The position numbers and the translations under genes were made by a program. A stretch of 25,691 nucleotides of DNA from an uncultured Pseudomonadota bacterium (GTDB lineage: Bacteria > Pseudomonadota > Alphaproteobacteria > Rs-D84): positions 1 to 25,691 of the forward strand of contig CALYRP010000001.1 in NCBI GenBank assembly GCA_945483255.1, written 5' to 3'. How positions within the stretch are numbered: position 1 is the stretch's first letter; each line of letters opens with the position of its first letter. Below the pieces are notes generated by a model. It was not told the DNA's origin. It saw only the letters and a program-made list of their open reading frames with translations, and made no database searches. Below, piece by piece: positions 14,548-23,445 of the stretch.

Positions 14548-14573
14548 GATTAAAACCCTTTGAATTTTAATTA

Positions 14574-15275
14574 TTATTTGCTTTTCTTTTCGCTGCTGCC
14601 GGCATATTCAGTCGGACGCGCCATTTCGGACGCCAGCTTTTCTTTGTTTACAACATCACCAGTGTAAATCCAAACTTTAACGCCGATAACACCATATGTT
14701 GTTTTGGCTTGGATTGACGCATAGTCAATATCTGCACGTAATGTGTGAAGTGGTATACGACCTTCGCGAATCTGTTCGCTGCGCGCAATTTCAGCACCAT
14801 TCAAACGACCAGAACACATTACTTTGATACCTTGTGCCCCTGCTTTTTGAGCATTTTGAACAGCTTTTTTCATCGCACGTTTAAAGGATACACGACCTTC
14901 GATTTGTTGTGCAATATTTTGTGCAATCAATTGTGCATTCAAATCTGGACGACGAACTTCATAGATGTTAACTACAACTTGATCGTTCTTGACCAATTTT
15001 TTGATATCGTTACGCAAAGCTTCGATATCTGCACCATTTTTACCAATAATCATACCTGGACGTGATGTGTGGATAGTAACAACTACCTTTTTAGCAAAAC
15101 GTTCAATGACGACTTTGGCCAATCCTGCTTTCTTTAATTTCTTTTCAACGAATTTACGGATTTTTACGTCTTCTGCCAATAATGCTGCATAATCTTTCTT
15201 GCCAGCAATCCAGCGAGAATCTGTGATTTTATTGATAAATTCGCGTAATGAAATTGGTGATACTTTCTGTCCCAT
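14574..15275 (-). CDS. rpsC: 30S ribosomal protein S3
   Basis: S3 is part of the mRNA entry helicase. The 233-residue product has a type-II KH domain with GMIIGKNGADIEAL (residues 74-87), and the C-terminal KVMCSGRLNGAEIARSEQIR signature with GRIPLHTLRADIDYA. The N-terminus MGQKVSPISLREFINKITDS departs from the usual QKVNPxGxRLGxxxxWxSRW pattern but keeps SRW. The gene lies 15 nt after rplV, with AGTGGAG upstream of its ATG at 15275. Confidence 0.97.
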   Translation of the reverse strand: MGQKVSPISLREFINKITDSRWIAGKKDYAALLAEDVKIRKFVEKKLKKAGLAKVVIERFAKKVVVTIHTSRPGMIIGKNGADIEALRNDIKKLVKNDQVVVNIYEVRRPDLNAQLIAQNIAQQIEGRVSFKRAMKKAVQNAQKAGAQGIKVMCSGRLNGAEIARSEQIREGRIPLHTLRADIDYASIQAKTTYGVIGVKVWIYTGDVVNKEKLASEMARPTEYAGSSEKKSK

Positions 15276-15290
15276 TTTTTCACTCCACTT

Positions 15291-15686
15291 TTATTTTGTT
15301 ACTTTTTTTGTTTTTTTCTTTTCAGGAGCCGCCCCACTTTCCAAAACAATTGTCAAATTAGAAAATGGTTTCAAAATAGGACGCGCACTTCCACGTGGGC
15401 CTGCCATGATGCGTTTCATTGTCAACGCTTTGCCACACCAAATTTCTTTGATGAACAATGTATCTGCAGACAAGTTTTTATTGTGTTCTGCATTTGCAAC
15501 AGCAGACAACAATGTTTTCAAAACTTCGTCAGAAACGCGTTTTTTCGAAAACTTCAAAACGTCAACGGCACGGTCAACTGGCAAGCCGCGAACCATATCA
15601 CAAACCAGATTTAATTTCTGGTGGCTGATGCGAATCATTTTGTTGAACGCACGAACCTGATTGTCTTTTATTCCATATCTTGTCAT
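15291..15686 (-). CDS. rplV: 50S ribosomal protein L22
   Basis: L22 lines the exit tunnel with L4. The 131-residue product has HQKLNLVCDMVRGLPVDRA and LLSAVANAEHNKNLSADTL, and a conserved tunnel loop around AGPRGSARPILKPFSNLTIV. It ends with a Lys-rich tail, EKKKTKKVTK, beyond the usual fold. The N-terminal ten residues also precede the usual start. The ATG at 15686 has AGGGTAA upstream. Confidence 0.97.
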   Translation of the reverse strand: MTRYGIKDNQVRAFNKMIRISHQKLNLVCDMVRGLPVDRAVDVLKFSKKRVSDEVLKTLLSAVANAEHNKNLSADTLFIKEIWCGKALTMKRIMAGPRGSARPILKPFSNLTIVLESGAAPEKKKTKKVTK

Positions 15687-15701
15687 AATTTTACCCTACC
15701 C

Positions 15702-15977
15702 TTATTTTGCTGCTTTCTTGTTTGCGGCATGACCCTTGAATGTACGTGTTGGGGCAAATTCACCAAGTTTGTGACCAATCATATCTTCAACGATTGACAC
15801 AGGGATAAATTTGTTACCGTTGTGAACTTCAAATGTCAAACCAACCATAGGTGGCACAATTGTACTGCCACGAGACCAAGTTTTGATAGGTTTATGGTCA
15901 TCTTTTTCAATAGCCACCGCTACCTTTTTCAAGATAGATGGGTGAACATAAGGACCTTTCCATACTGAACGAGACAT
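15702..15977 (-). CDS. rpsS: 30S ribosomal protein S19
   Basis: S19 forms a complex with S13 in the 30S head. The 91-residue product begins MSRSVWKGPYVHPSILKKV and has TWSRGSTIVPPMVGLTFEVH and HKLGEFAPTRTFKGHAA, all expected. Length is normal. AGGAG lies 5-6 nt before the ATG at 15977. It follows rplB by 12 nt. Confidence 0.98.
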   Translation of the reverse strand: MSRSVWKGPYVHPSILKKVAVAIEKDDHKPIKTWSRGSTIVPPMVGLTFEVHNGNKFIPVSIVEDMIGHKLGEFAPTRTFKGHAANKKAAK

Positions 15978-15989
15978 TTTACACTCCTA

Positions 15990-16823
15990 TTATTTCTTCT
16001 TTGCCAAATGTCTGCTGCGGATAATCATCTTTGCAGTACGTTTATTGCTACGTGTACGATATCCCTTGGCTGGAATACCTGTGCGGGATACAGGTTCATG
16101 TCCTTTGGAATGACCGTTACCACCACCCATTGGGTGATCGTTCGGGTTCATCGCCATACCACGTGTAGATGGGCGAATTCCCAACCAACGTGCACGACCC
16201 GCTTTACCCAAATTAACATTGCGTTGTTCAGGGTTAGAAACGCTGCCAACTGTTGCCAAACATTCAGAATGAACTTTGCGTAATTCACCGCTATTCATTT
16301 TAATTTGGGCATAAACACCATCTTTACCCATCAATTGTGCATAACAACCAGCACTGCGGGCCAATTGACCACCAGCACCTGGTTTCAATTCTACGTTGTG
16401 AACAATTGTTCCGATTGGCATATTTTTCAATGGCATTGTGTTACCTGGTTTAATATCTTCACGTGTACCAGAAATAACTGTATCACCTGGTTTTAAATCA
16501 CGTGGTGCCAAGATATAAGAACGAACACCATCTTTATATTCAATCAATGCAATAAATGCAGTACGGTTTGGATCATATTCCAAACGAATTACTGTTGCAG
16601 GTATATCTTTTTTCTTACGATCAAAATCAATCAAACGATATTTACGTTTGTGTCCACCACCTTGGTGTGGAACTGTGACATGACCAAAATTATTACGTCC
16701 ACCTTTGGACTTTAAACCAACAGTCAAAGACTTTTCAGGTGCACCTTTGTGCAATTCACTGTGGTCAATCAATGTTAAACCACGTGTTCCTGGTGTTGTT
16801 GGCTTGTAATGTTTCAATGCCAT
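15990..16823 (-). CDS. rplB: 50S ribosomal protein L2
   Basis: L2 is needed for subunit joining and peptidyl-transferase centre organisation. The 277-residue product starts MALKHYKPTTPGTRGLT and has the GRNNFGHVTVPHQGGGHKR and PGAGGQLARSAGCYAQL segments. It also has the GMAMNPNDHPMGGGNGHSK C-terminal region with the conserved His. AAAGGTAAAATAAA precedes the ATG at 16823. Confidence 0.98.
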   Translation of the reverse strand: MALKHYKPTTPGTRGLTLIDHSELHKGAPEKSLTVGLKSKGGRNNFGHVTVPHQGGGHKRKYRLIDFDRKKKDIPATVIRLEYDPNRTAFIALIEYKDGVRSYILAPRDLKPGDTVISGTREDIKPGNTMPLKNMPIGTIVHNVELKPGAGGQLARSAGCYAQLMGKDGVYAQIKMNSGELRKVHSECLATVGSVSNPEQRNVNLGKAGRARWLGIRPSTRGMAMNPNDHPMGGGNGHSKGHEPVSRTGIPAKGYRTRSNKRTAKMIIRSRHLAKKK

Positions 16824-16843
16824 TTTATTTTACCTTTGTTTAA

Positions 16844-16886
16844 GTTTTGACACTAACATCCGATTACCCGGGTTCTCTGTCAAAAC
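16844..16886 (-). promoter_or_regulatory. Inverted repeat between rplW and rplB
   Basis: GTTTTGAC (16844-16851) pairs with GTCAAAAC (16879-16886). The loop holds an ACCCGGGT palindrome (16867-16874). It fills most of the 72-nt gap and starts 10 nt... before the rplW stop region on its high side, with the rplB ribosome site downstream. Confidence 0.5.
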
Positions 16887-16895
16887 AGTTGTTCA

Positions 16896-17216
16896 TTACA
16901 TATCTGTTGCCAAATCCAATTTTGCGTCTTTTGGTAAAGATACATATGCTTTTTTAACTTTGCGTTGTGTGCCTGTGCTGCGACCACGGAAAGTTTTTTC
17001 TTTTCCTTTTGTAATAACGATATTAATTTTTGTTGGTTTAATACCGAATAATACTTGCATCGCTTTTGCAACATCTTCTTTTGTAGCAGACATTGCAATT
17101 TCGAACACAACACCATTATTTTCAGAAAGACGTGCAGCCTTTTCTGAAATGATTGGACGGCGCAAAACATCATATGTTTCGGCTGTCGCAACTAATTTTA
17201 CTTTTTTTTCTGCCAT
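16896..17216 (-). CDS. rplW: 50S ribosomal protein L23
   Basis: L23 is the exit-site docking point for trigger factor and SRP. The 106-residue product has YDVLRRPIISEKAARLSENN, the VLFGIKPTKINIVITKGK strand, and FRGRSTGTQRKVKKAYVSL. The N-terminal MAEKKVKLVATAET is slightly longer than typical. The ATG at 17216 follows AAAGG. It lies 16 nt after rplD. Confidence 0.98.
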   Translation of the reverse strand: MAEKKVKLVATAETYDVLRRPIISEKAARLSENNGVVFEIAMSATKEDVAKAMQVLFGIKPTKINIVITKGKEKTFRGRSTGTQRKVKKAYVSLPKDAKLDLATDM

Positions 17217-17232
17217 ATCTTCAAACCTTTAA

Positions 17233-17853
17233 TTATGAAAGTCTCGCTTCTACGGCTTTAACAGCATCGGCTGTCAAAACTAATTTTTCGTGTTTCAAGA
17301 TATCCAAAACATTCAAACCAATTGTTGGCAATACGTCAACATTGATAATGTTCGCAGCAGATTTCTTGAAGTTTGCATCAATATTTTCAGCGCCAACAAA
17401 CAAAGCTGATGCAACATTCAATTTTTTCAATTGTTTTGCCAATGTGTTTGTTTTTGCCTCAACCATTTTTTCGCTGTCGATAACAATCAAAGCGCCTTCT
17501 TTAACTTTTGAAGACAAAGCCATTTTCAAACCCAAAGCACGGATTTTCTTTGGCAAATCGATGTTATGATCACGAACGACTGGTCCATGAACTACACCAC
17601 CGCCACGCATGTGAACATTGTATCTTTCACCTTCACGTGCATTACCTGTTTTCTTTTGTTTGAATGCTTTTTTACCACTTCCTGCGACATCAGATACAGT
17701 TTTAACTGCATGTGTGCCTGCACGAGCATTTGCACGTTGCCATGTAACAACACGGTGCAAAATGTCTGCGCGTGGATCAATTCCAAAGATGCTGTCTGAC
17801 AATTCTACTTTGCCGACAGATTTTCCATCTAAATTTAAAATTTCTACTTGCAT
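17233..17853 (-). CDS. rplD: 50S ribosomal protein L4
   Basis: L4 lines the exit tunnel and, in Escherichia coli, represses the S10 operon. The 206-residue product starts MQVEILNLDGKSVGKVEL and has the KKAFKQKKTGNAREG tunnel loop, with a GVVHGPVVRDHNIDLPKKIR segment. The ATG at 17853 has AAGG 8 nt upstream, so I reject the GTG at 17862 that overlaps that ribosome site. It follows rplC by 23 nt. Confidence 0.98.
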   Translation of the reverse strand: MQVEILNLDGKSVGKVELSDSIFGIDPRADILHRVVTWQRANARAGTHAVKTVSDVAGSGKKAFKQKKTGNAREGERYNVHMRGGGVVHGPVVRDHNIDLPKKIRALGLKMALSSKVKEGALIVIDSEKMVEAKTNTLAKQLKKLNVASALFVGAENIDANFKKSAANIINVDVLPTIGLNVLDILKHEKLVLTADAVKAVEARLS

Positions 17854-17876
17854 TTTATTCACCTTTTATTGTGTCG

Positions 17877-18602
17877 TTATGCTGCTTCAGCTTCGTTTAC
17901 AGGTTCTTCTGCTTGTGCAACAGTTTCTATTGTTGCAACAAATGTTGGAACTGGCAATTGGTCTTGGACTTTCTTAACAGCATCATTTACCAAAACGAAT
18001 GTTCCGTTGCTGCCTGGAACAGCGCCTTCAACGAAAATCAAGTTTTCAGCAACATCAGTACCAAAAACTTTCAAGTTTTGTACTGTTACTGTTTCGTTAC
18101 CCATTTGACCTGACATCTTTTTACCTTTCAAGACGCGGCCTGGCCATTCACGCATACCTGTACCACCCAAGGAACGATGAGCTTTTAAAACACCGTGAGT
18201 TGCTTCTTTACCACCAAAATTATGGCGTTTCATAGCACCTTGGAAACCTTTACCTTTGCTGGTTGCTTGAACATCAACATATTGACCGGCAATAAAATGT
18301 GCGGCAGATAATTGTGTTCCTGCTGGAATTACACAATCATCAGAAACGCGGAATTCAACCACCTTGCGATAAGGTTTTACACCCGCTTTTTCTGCTGCTA
18401 CTGCTTGAGGTTTCGCAACATGTTTTGCTTTTGCTTCACGCAAACCCAATATATTTGCTACATAACCATTTTTTTCTGTTGTACGATTTCCAATAACAGC
18501 ACAATCTCCAACAGATAAAACTGTTACTGCGTGGGCAACACCGGCTTCATCATAAAGACGGGTCATCCCTATTTTTGTTGTAATTAATCCGCTACGTTTC
18601 AT
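17877..18602 (-). CDS. rplC: 50S ribosomal protein L3
   Basis: L3 is an early assembly protein close to the peptidyl-transferase centre. The 241-residue product begins MKRSGLITTKIGMTRLYDE and has TSKGKGFQGAMKRHNFGGK, the THGVLKAHRSLGGTGMREWP loop and SGQMGNETVTVQNLKV. It is somewhat longer than the usual 205-220 because of an acidic Ala/Glu C-terminal tail after about residue 212. AAAGG precedes the ATG at 18602. Confidence 0.98.
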   Translation of the reverse strand: MKRSGLITTKIGMTRLYDEAGVAHAVTVLSVGDCAVIGNRTTEKNGYVANILGLREAKAKHVAKPQAVAAEKAGVKPYRKVVEFRVSDDCVIPAGTQLSAAHFIAGQYVDVQATSKGKGFQGAMKRHNFGGKEATHGVLKAHRSLGGTGMREWPGRVLKGKKMSGQMGNETVTVQNLKVFGTDVAENLIFVEGAVPGSNGTFVLVNDAVKKVQDQLPVPTFVATIETVAQAEEPVNEAEAA

Positions 18603-18624
18603 TTTTTTTGCCTTTTTGTCAGTG

Positions 18625-18649
18625 GTTAATGGACACCATGTCCACTAAC
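18625..18649 (-). promoter_or_regulatory. Hairpin between rpsJ and rplC
   Basis: GTTAATGGAC/GTCCACTAAC with a 5-nt loop. The one mismatch is a G-U pair in minus-strand RNA, so the 10-bp stem is complete only on the transcript. It lies 22 nt before the rplC start. Confidence 0.65.
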
Positions 18650-18658
18650 ATACACATT

Positions 18659-18970
18659 TTATAATTTAATTTTTACATCAACACCTGATGCCAAATCCAA
18701 CTTCATCAGTGCATCAACTGTCTGAGGGGTTGGGTTAACAATATCTACGACCGCTTTATGATTGCGGATTTCGAATTGTTCACGTGATTTTTTATTAACG
18801 TGTGGAGAACGGTTCACTGTAAACTTTTGAATCAAAGTTGGCAAGCGAACGGGTCCAACGACATCTGCGCCGGTGCGTTTTGCTGTTTTTACAATTTCTT
18901 CTACTGATTCCATCAAGACCCTGTGGTCGAAAGCTGTTAATTTGATGCGAATCTTAGATGCTGGTACCAT
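18659..18970 (-). CDS. rpsJ: 30S ribosomal protein S10
   Basis: S10 is in the 30S head and also binds NusB in transcription antitermination. The 103-residue product begins MVPASKIRIKLTAFDHRVL and has the GADVVGPVRLPTLIQKFTVN and SPHVNKKSREQFEIRNHK signatures. AAGGAAAA lies upstream of the ATG at 18970. It heads the S10 block, 69 nt after tuf, with a 12-bp hairpin but no convincing promoter in the gap. Confidence 0.98.
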   Translation of the reverse strand: MVPASKIRIKLTAFDHRVLMESVEEIVKTAKRTGADVVGPVRLPTLIQKFTVNRSPHVNKKSREQFEIRNHKAVVDIVNPTPQTVDALMKLDLASGVDVKIKL

Positions 18971-18996
18971 TGTTCGTTTTCCTTATTTTAAGTTGT

Positions 18997-19030
18997 TTTG
19001 CGGGCAAAGGGTAAACCATTTGCCCGCAAA
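18997..19030 (-). promoter_or_regulatory. Perfect 12-bp hairpin between tuf and rpsJ
   Basis: TTTGCGGGCAAA (18997-19008) pairs with TTTGCCCGCAAA (19019-19030) around a 10-nt loop. It starts 9 nt after the tuf stop. No U run follows on the minus strand, so processing, partial attenuation or 3'-end protection of tuf mRNA is more likely than full termination. Confidence 0.8.
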
Positions 19031-19039
19031 TTGCAACAA

Positions 19040-20227
19040 TTATTTAACAATTTTTGATACAACACCTGCACCAACTGTGCGTCCGCCTTCACGGATAGCA
19101 AAGCGGCGACCTTCGCTCATAGCAATAGGTGCAATCAATTGCACATTGATACGAACGTTATCACCTGGCAAGACCATTTCTTTGTCTGCTGGCAAAGTAA
19201 TTGTACCTGTTACGTCTGTTGTGCTGAAATAGAATTGTGGACGATAGTTAGAGAAGAATGCTGTATGACGGCCACCTTCTTCTTTCGTCAAAATATAAAC
19301 TTCAGCTTCGAAATCTGTGTGTGGTGTGATGGAACCTGGTTTGCAGATAATTTGACCACGTTCTACATCTTCTTTCTTTGTACCACGCAACAACAAACCT
19401 ACGTTATCACCGGCTTCACCTTGATCCAACAATTTGCGGAACATTTCAACGCCAGTAACTGTTGTTTTTTGTGTTGGTTTCAAACCTACGATTTCGCATT
19501 CGTCACCTACTTTGATAACACCAGATTCAACACGACCTGTTACTACTGTACCACGACCTGTGATAGAGAACACGTCTTCGATTGGCATCAAGAACGGTTT
19601 ATCAACTGGACGTTCTGGCATTGGGATGTATGAATCACATGCAGCCAACAATGCGTCGATAGATTCTTTGCCTAAACCGTCGTTTTTACCTTCCAATGCG
19701 GAAATAGCAGAACCACGGATGATTGGAGCATTGTCACCATCGAAGTCATTTGCAGACAACAATTCACGGATTTCCATTTCAACCAATTCCAACAATTCAG
19801 GATCGTTAGCCAAATCACATTTGTTCAAGTAAACTACGATTTTTGGAATACCTACCTGACGTGCCAACAAAATGTGTTCACGTGTTTGTGGCATTGGACC
19901 ATCAGTTGCAGCAACTACCAAAATAGCACCGTCCATTTGCGCAGCACCAGTGATCATGTTTTTAACATAGTCAGCGTGTCCTGGGCAGTCAACGTGAGCA
20001 TAGTGACGATTTGCTGTTTCGTATTCAACGTGTGCAGTATTAATTGTTATACCGCGAGCTCTTTCTTCTGGTGCGTTATCGATTTGATCAACACCTTTTT
20101 GTGCGTCGATACCAACGCCATAGTAGTGAACAATAGCAGCTGTCAATGTTGTTTTACCGTGGTCAACGTGACCAATTGTACCAATATTGACGTGTGGTTT
20201 TGTTCTTACATACTTTTCTTTTGCCAT
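19040..20227 (-). CDS. tuf: Elongation factor Tu
   Basis: EF-Tu delivers aminoacyl-tRNA to the ribosome at the cost of GTP. The 395-residue product has G1 GHVDHGKT (19-26), ARGITINTAHVEYE switch I, DCPGH, and NKCD motifs, then domain II with GRGTVVTGRVESG and a domain III that ends in GGRTVGAGVVSKIVK. Length is normal. CAAGGAGAAAACC precedes the ATG at 20227. It follows fusA by 40 nt as in other str operons. Whether a second tuf copy exists elsewhere cannot be seen. Confidence 0.99.
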   Translation of the reverse strand: MAKEKYVRTKPHVNIGTIGHVDHGKTTLTAAIVHYYGVGIDAQKGVDQIDNAPEERARGITINTAHVEYETANRHYAHVDCPGHADYVKNMITGAAQMDGAILVVAATDGPMPQTREHILLARQVGIPKIVVYLNKCDLANDPELLELVEMEIRELLSANDFDGDNAPIIRGSAISALEGKNDGLGKESIDALLAACDSYIPMPERPVDKPFLMPIEDVFSITGRGTVVTGRVESGVIKVGDECEIVGLKPTQKTTVTGVEMFRKLLDQGEAGDNVGLLLRGTKKEDVERGQIICKPGSITPHTDFEAEVYILTKEEGGRHTAFFSNYRPQFYFSTTDVTGTITLPADKEMVLPGDNVRINVQLIAPIAMSEGRRFAIREGGRTVGAGVVSKIVK

Positions 20228-20267
20228 GGTTTTCTCCTTGGGCTGTTAGTTATTAAGTTTGTAATTG

Positions 20268-22349
20268 TTATTTTGTCATTTTTTTGATTACTTCGTCAGC
20301 AACATTTTGTGGCACTTCGTCATAGTGTGACAATTCCATATATGGATTTGCACGACCTTGGGACAAAGAACGTAATGTTTTGACATACCCGAACAAATTA
20401 GCCAGAGGTACATACGCAGTGATTAACTGGCTGCCGAATCTGGTTTCGATACCATTGATTTGTCCGCGGCGACTGTTCAAATCGCCAATAATGTCACCGA
20501 CGTATTCTTCCGGCGTGTTAACCGAAAGCTTCATAATCGGTTCCAATAATTTTGGTGATGCTTTCTTCATCGCTTCGCGGAAGCAAGCACGCGCCGCAAT
20601 TTCAAAGCACAACACATTAGAGTCAACTTCGTGATATTTACCATCTACCAATGTGGCTTTGAAATCTACTGTTGGATAGCCAATCAAAACACCTGTTTGT
20701 TGTGCTATCTTCAAACCTTTTTCTACACCTGGGATGTATTCTTTTGGAATTGCACCACCAACAATCTTGTTTTCGAATTCATAGCCTTGGCCTGGTTCCA
20801 ATGGTTCAAATTGGATTTTAACCTGGGCGTATTGACCAGAACCACCAGATTGTTTTTTATGTGTGTATTCTTCCAATACAGGTTTACGGAATGTTTCACG
20901 ATACGCGATGCGTGGTTCACCAACATTAACGTCTACTTTAAATTCACGCAACAAACGATCAACCAAAATTTCCAAGTGCAATTCACCAACCCCAGCCAAA
21001 ATTGTTTGACCAGATTCTTCGTCAACAGATACACGGAAAGATGGGTCTTCTTTTGCCAAAGCTTGCAAGCCCAAAGACATCTTTTCAATGTCTGCTTTTG
21101 TTTTTGGTTCAACTGCGATAGAAATAACGGGTTCTGGAACGTGGATAGATTCCAAAATAATTGGATTTGCTTCATCGCAAAGTGTGTCACCTGTGATTGT
21201 TTCTTTCATACCAACCAATGTGATAATATCACCTGCTGATGCTTCTTTGATTTCTTCACGCGCATTTGCGTGCATCAACAACATACGACCTACACGTTCA
21301 CGTTTATCACGATTTGAATTATAAATATAAGAACCAGATGTTAATTTACCCGAATAAATACGGATGAACATCAAGTTTCCAACGAATGGGTCATTCGCAA
21401 CCTTAAATGCCAAAGCACTGAAAGGTTCTTTTGGATCTGCATGACGTTCTGTTTCGGTTTCGCCGTCCATCTTTGTTCCCTTAATCGCAGGAATATCCAA
21501 TGGTGATGGCAAATAGTCAACAATCGCATCAAGCAATGGTTGAACACCTTTGTTCTTAAACGCAGTTCCGCACAACACAGGAACAAAGTTTTGTGCAATT
21601 GTTCCCTTTCTTAACAATTTTTTGATTGTTGCGACATCTGGGATTTTGCCTTCCATGTATTCTTCCATGATGGTATCATCCAATGTTACAACTTCTTCAA
21701 TCAATTTGTTGTGTAATTCGTCTGCTTTTTCTTTTAATTCTGCTGGGATTTCTTCTGTTTTTGGATGAGATCCATTTTCATCTTCCCAGATAATAGCTTT
21801 CATTTCAACAACGTCAACAACGCCTTTGAAATCTTGTTCTTGACCGATTGGGAAATTAACAACCAATGGGTTAGCGCCCAATCTTTCACGAATCATATCT
21901 ACACAGCGGAAGAAGTTAGCCCCTGTTCTGTCCATTTTGTTAATAAAGCAAATACGTGGAACATTATAACGGTCTGCTTGACGCCATACTGTTTCTGTTT
22001 GTGGTTGTACCCCAGATACAGATTCAAATACAGCAACTGCACCGTCCAATACACGCAATGAACGTTCTACTTCCATTGTAAAATCAACGTGGCCCGGTGT
22101 ATCAATCAAATTGATACGATGGTCGCGCCAGAAACAAGTTGTCGCAGCAGATGTAATTGTAATACCACGTTCTTGTTCTTGAACCATCCAGTCCATTGTT
22201 GCAGCACCATCGTGCACTTCACCGATTTTATATGTCTTACCAGTATAGAACAAGATACGTTCAGAAGTAGTTGTCTTACCTGCGTCAATATGGGCCATAA
22301 TTCCAATATTGCGGTACATATCCAAAGATGCGGTTTTTCCAACTGACAT
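20268..22349 (-). CDS. fusA: Elongation factor G
   Basis: EF-G drives translocation and, with RRF, ribosome recycling. The 693-residue product has G1 AHIDAGKT (19-26), ERGITITSAATTC switch I, DTPGH (83-87) and NKMD (137-140). Domains II-V follow with the usual VGELHLEILVDRL, YRETFRKP and GQINGIETR segments. Length is typical of the bacterial factor. AAGGAAAG lies upstream of the ATG at 22349. It sits between rpsG and tuf. Confidence 0.99.
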   Translation of the reverse strand: MSVGKTASLDMYRNIGIMAHIDAGKTTTSERILFYTGKTYKIGEVHDGAATMDWMVQEQERGITITSAATTCFWRDHRINLIDTPGHVDFTMEVERSLRVLDGAVAVFESVSGVQPQTETVWRQADRYNVPRICFINKMDRTGANFFRCVDMIRERLGANPLVVNFPIGQEQDFKGVVDVVEMKAIIWEDENGSHPKTEEIPAELKEKADELHNKLIEEVVTLDDTIMEEYMEGKIPDVATIKKLLRKGTIAQNFVPVLCGTAFKNKGVQPLLDAIVDYLPSPLDIPAIKGTKMDGETETERHADPKEPFSALAFKVANDPFVGNLMFIRIYSGKLTSGSYIYNSNRDKRERVGRMLLMHANAREEIKEASAGDIITLVGMKETITGDTLCDEANPIILESIHVPEPVISIAVEPKTKADIEKMSLGLQALAKEDPSFRVSVDEESGQTILAGVGELHLEILVDRLLREFKVDVNVGEPRIAYRETFRKPVLEEYTHKKQSGGSGQYAQVKIQFEPLEPGQGYEFENKIVGGAIPKEYIPGVEKGLKIAQQTGVLIGYPTVDFKATLVDGKYHEVDSNVLCFEIAARACFREAMKKASPKLLEPIMKLSVNTPEEYVGDIIGDLNSRRGQINGIETRFGSQLITAYVPLANLFGYVKTLRSLSQGRANPYMELSHYDEVPQNVADEVIKKMTK

Positions 22350-22379
22350 GTGTCTTTCCTTATTTCTTTATTATTTATA

Positions 22380-22853
22380 TTACCAACGGAAATGAGCAAA
22401 CGCCTTGTTCGCTTCTGCCATTCTGTGTGTGTCTAATTTCTTTTTGAATGCGCCACCTTGACCATTCAAAGCGTCACGCAATTCTGCAAACAATCTTTCT
22501 TCCATTGAACGTTCGCCACGTTTTCTTGCGAACATAATCAACCAACGCAATGCCAACGTTTGTTGACGCGCAGGACGAACTTCGACCGGAACCTGGTAAG
22601 TTGCACCACCAACACGGCGGCCTTTAACTTCGATAGATGGTTTCAAAGCGTCAATTGCTTCCAAGAAAGTTGTTAATTCATCTTTGTCTTTGGCGACAGT
22701 TTTCAATTTTTCCATTGCACCATAAACGATGTTTTCGGCAACTTCTTTTTTACCATCCCACATAACAACATTAATACATTTTGCAACGACCAGATTATTA
22801 TATTTTGAATCTGGCAAGATTTCACGTTTTATTGCAGCTTTACGTCTTGACAT
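22380..22853 (-). CDS. rpsG: 30S ribosomal protein S7
   Basis: S7 nucleates the 30S head and, in Escherichia coli, represses the str operon. The 157-residue product begins MSRRKAAIKREILPDSKYNN and has NVVMWDGKKEVAENIVYGA, GGATYQVPVEVRPARQQTLA and FAHFRW at its end. AAGGAAAT lies upstream of the ATG at 22853. A 68-nt gap separates it from rpsL. Confidence 0.98.
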   Translation of the reverse strand: MSRRKAAIKREILPDSKYNNLVVAKCINVVMWDGKKEVAENIVYGAMEKLKTVAKDKDELTTFLEAIDALKPSIEVKGRRVGGATYQVPVEVRPARQQTLALRWLIMFARKRGERSMEERLFAELRDALNGQGGAFKKKLDTHRMAEANKAFAHFRW

Positions 22854-22921
22854 ATTTAATTTCCTTTTTGTTTCTTCACTTGGTTTCCCAAATTACTCAC
22901 ACCTGGTTTAGATGTGTATTA

Positions 22922-23293
22922 TTATTTTGCACCTTTTGCGCCATACAGAGAACGTCCTTGTTTTCTGCTTTCTACGCCTTTGGTATCAAGAACACCACGG
23001 ATAATATGATATTTTACACCCGGCAAGTCCTTTACACGACCACCACGAATCATAACAACACTGTGTTCCTGAAGGTTGTGACCTTCACCTGGAATATATG
23101 CAGTTACTTCGTGACCGTTAGCCAATTTAACACGCGCAACCTTACGTTGAGCAGAGTTAGGTTTCTTTGGTGTCGTTGTATAAACACGTGTGCAAACGCC
23201 ACGTTTCTGCGGATTCGACATCATATCAGGAGCAGTCGATTTAACTGCTACTTTTTTACGTGGTTTCCGAATCAGTTGATTTACTGTTGGCAT
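22922..23293 (-). CDS. rpsL: 30S ribosomal protein S12
   Basis: S12 monitors decoding in the 30S A site. The 123-residue product has TTPKKPNSAQRKVARVKLA, with the Lys pair where streptomycin-resistance changes arise in other species, and GGRVKDLPGVKYHIIRG with the Lys-Asp site that is often methylthiolated. The sequence has the wild-type Lys at both places. The ATG at 23293 has only AGAGAAA as ribosome site. It is the first gene after a consensus promoter and a leader of about 145 nt. Confidence 0.99.
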   Translation of the reverse strand: MPTVNQLIRKPRKKVAVKSTAPDMMSNPQKRGVCTRVYTTTPKKPNSAQRKVARVKLANGHEVTAYIPGEGHNLQEHSVVMIRGGRVKDLPGVKYHIIRGVLDTKGVESRKQGRSLYGAKGAK

Positions 23294-23440
23294 TAAAATT
23301 TCTCTTTGTTTTTTTGTTTCTCTTTTTTACCATGCGAAACCCGCAAGCAGACTTATTTCCGGCGCGTTGCGCCTGATTATAAATCTCGCAAAAATGCGGT
23401 TTTCTGTTACTTCTTACTTTCCTTCATTACACGGAAAGCA
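23294..23440 (-). promoter_or_regulatory. Long structured leader of the rpsL operon
   Basis: About 145 nt between the predicted start and the rpsL ATG. It contains CTTTCC/GGAAAG near the 5' end, GGCGC-AAC-GCGCC in the middle and smaller CGCA/TGCG pairs. The leader could carry antitermination or autoregulatory signals; no boxA-like string was confirmed by eye. Confidence 0.45.
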
Positions 23441-23445
23441 AGCAT

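Noticed and set aside
18971..19039. A separate promoter for the S10 genes
   Set aside because: Only weak TTGCAA and TACCCT-like matches fall in the gap, mostly inside the 12-bp hairpin.
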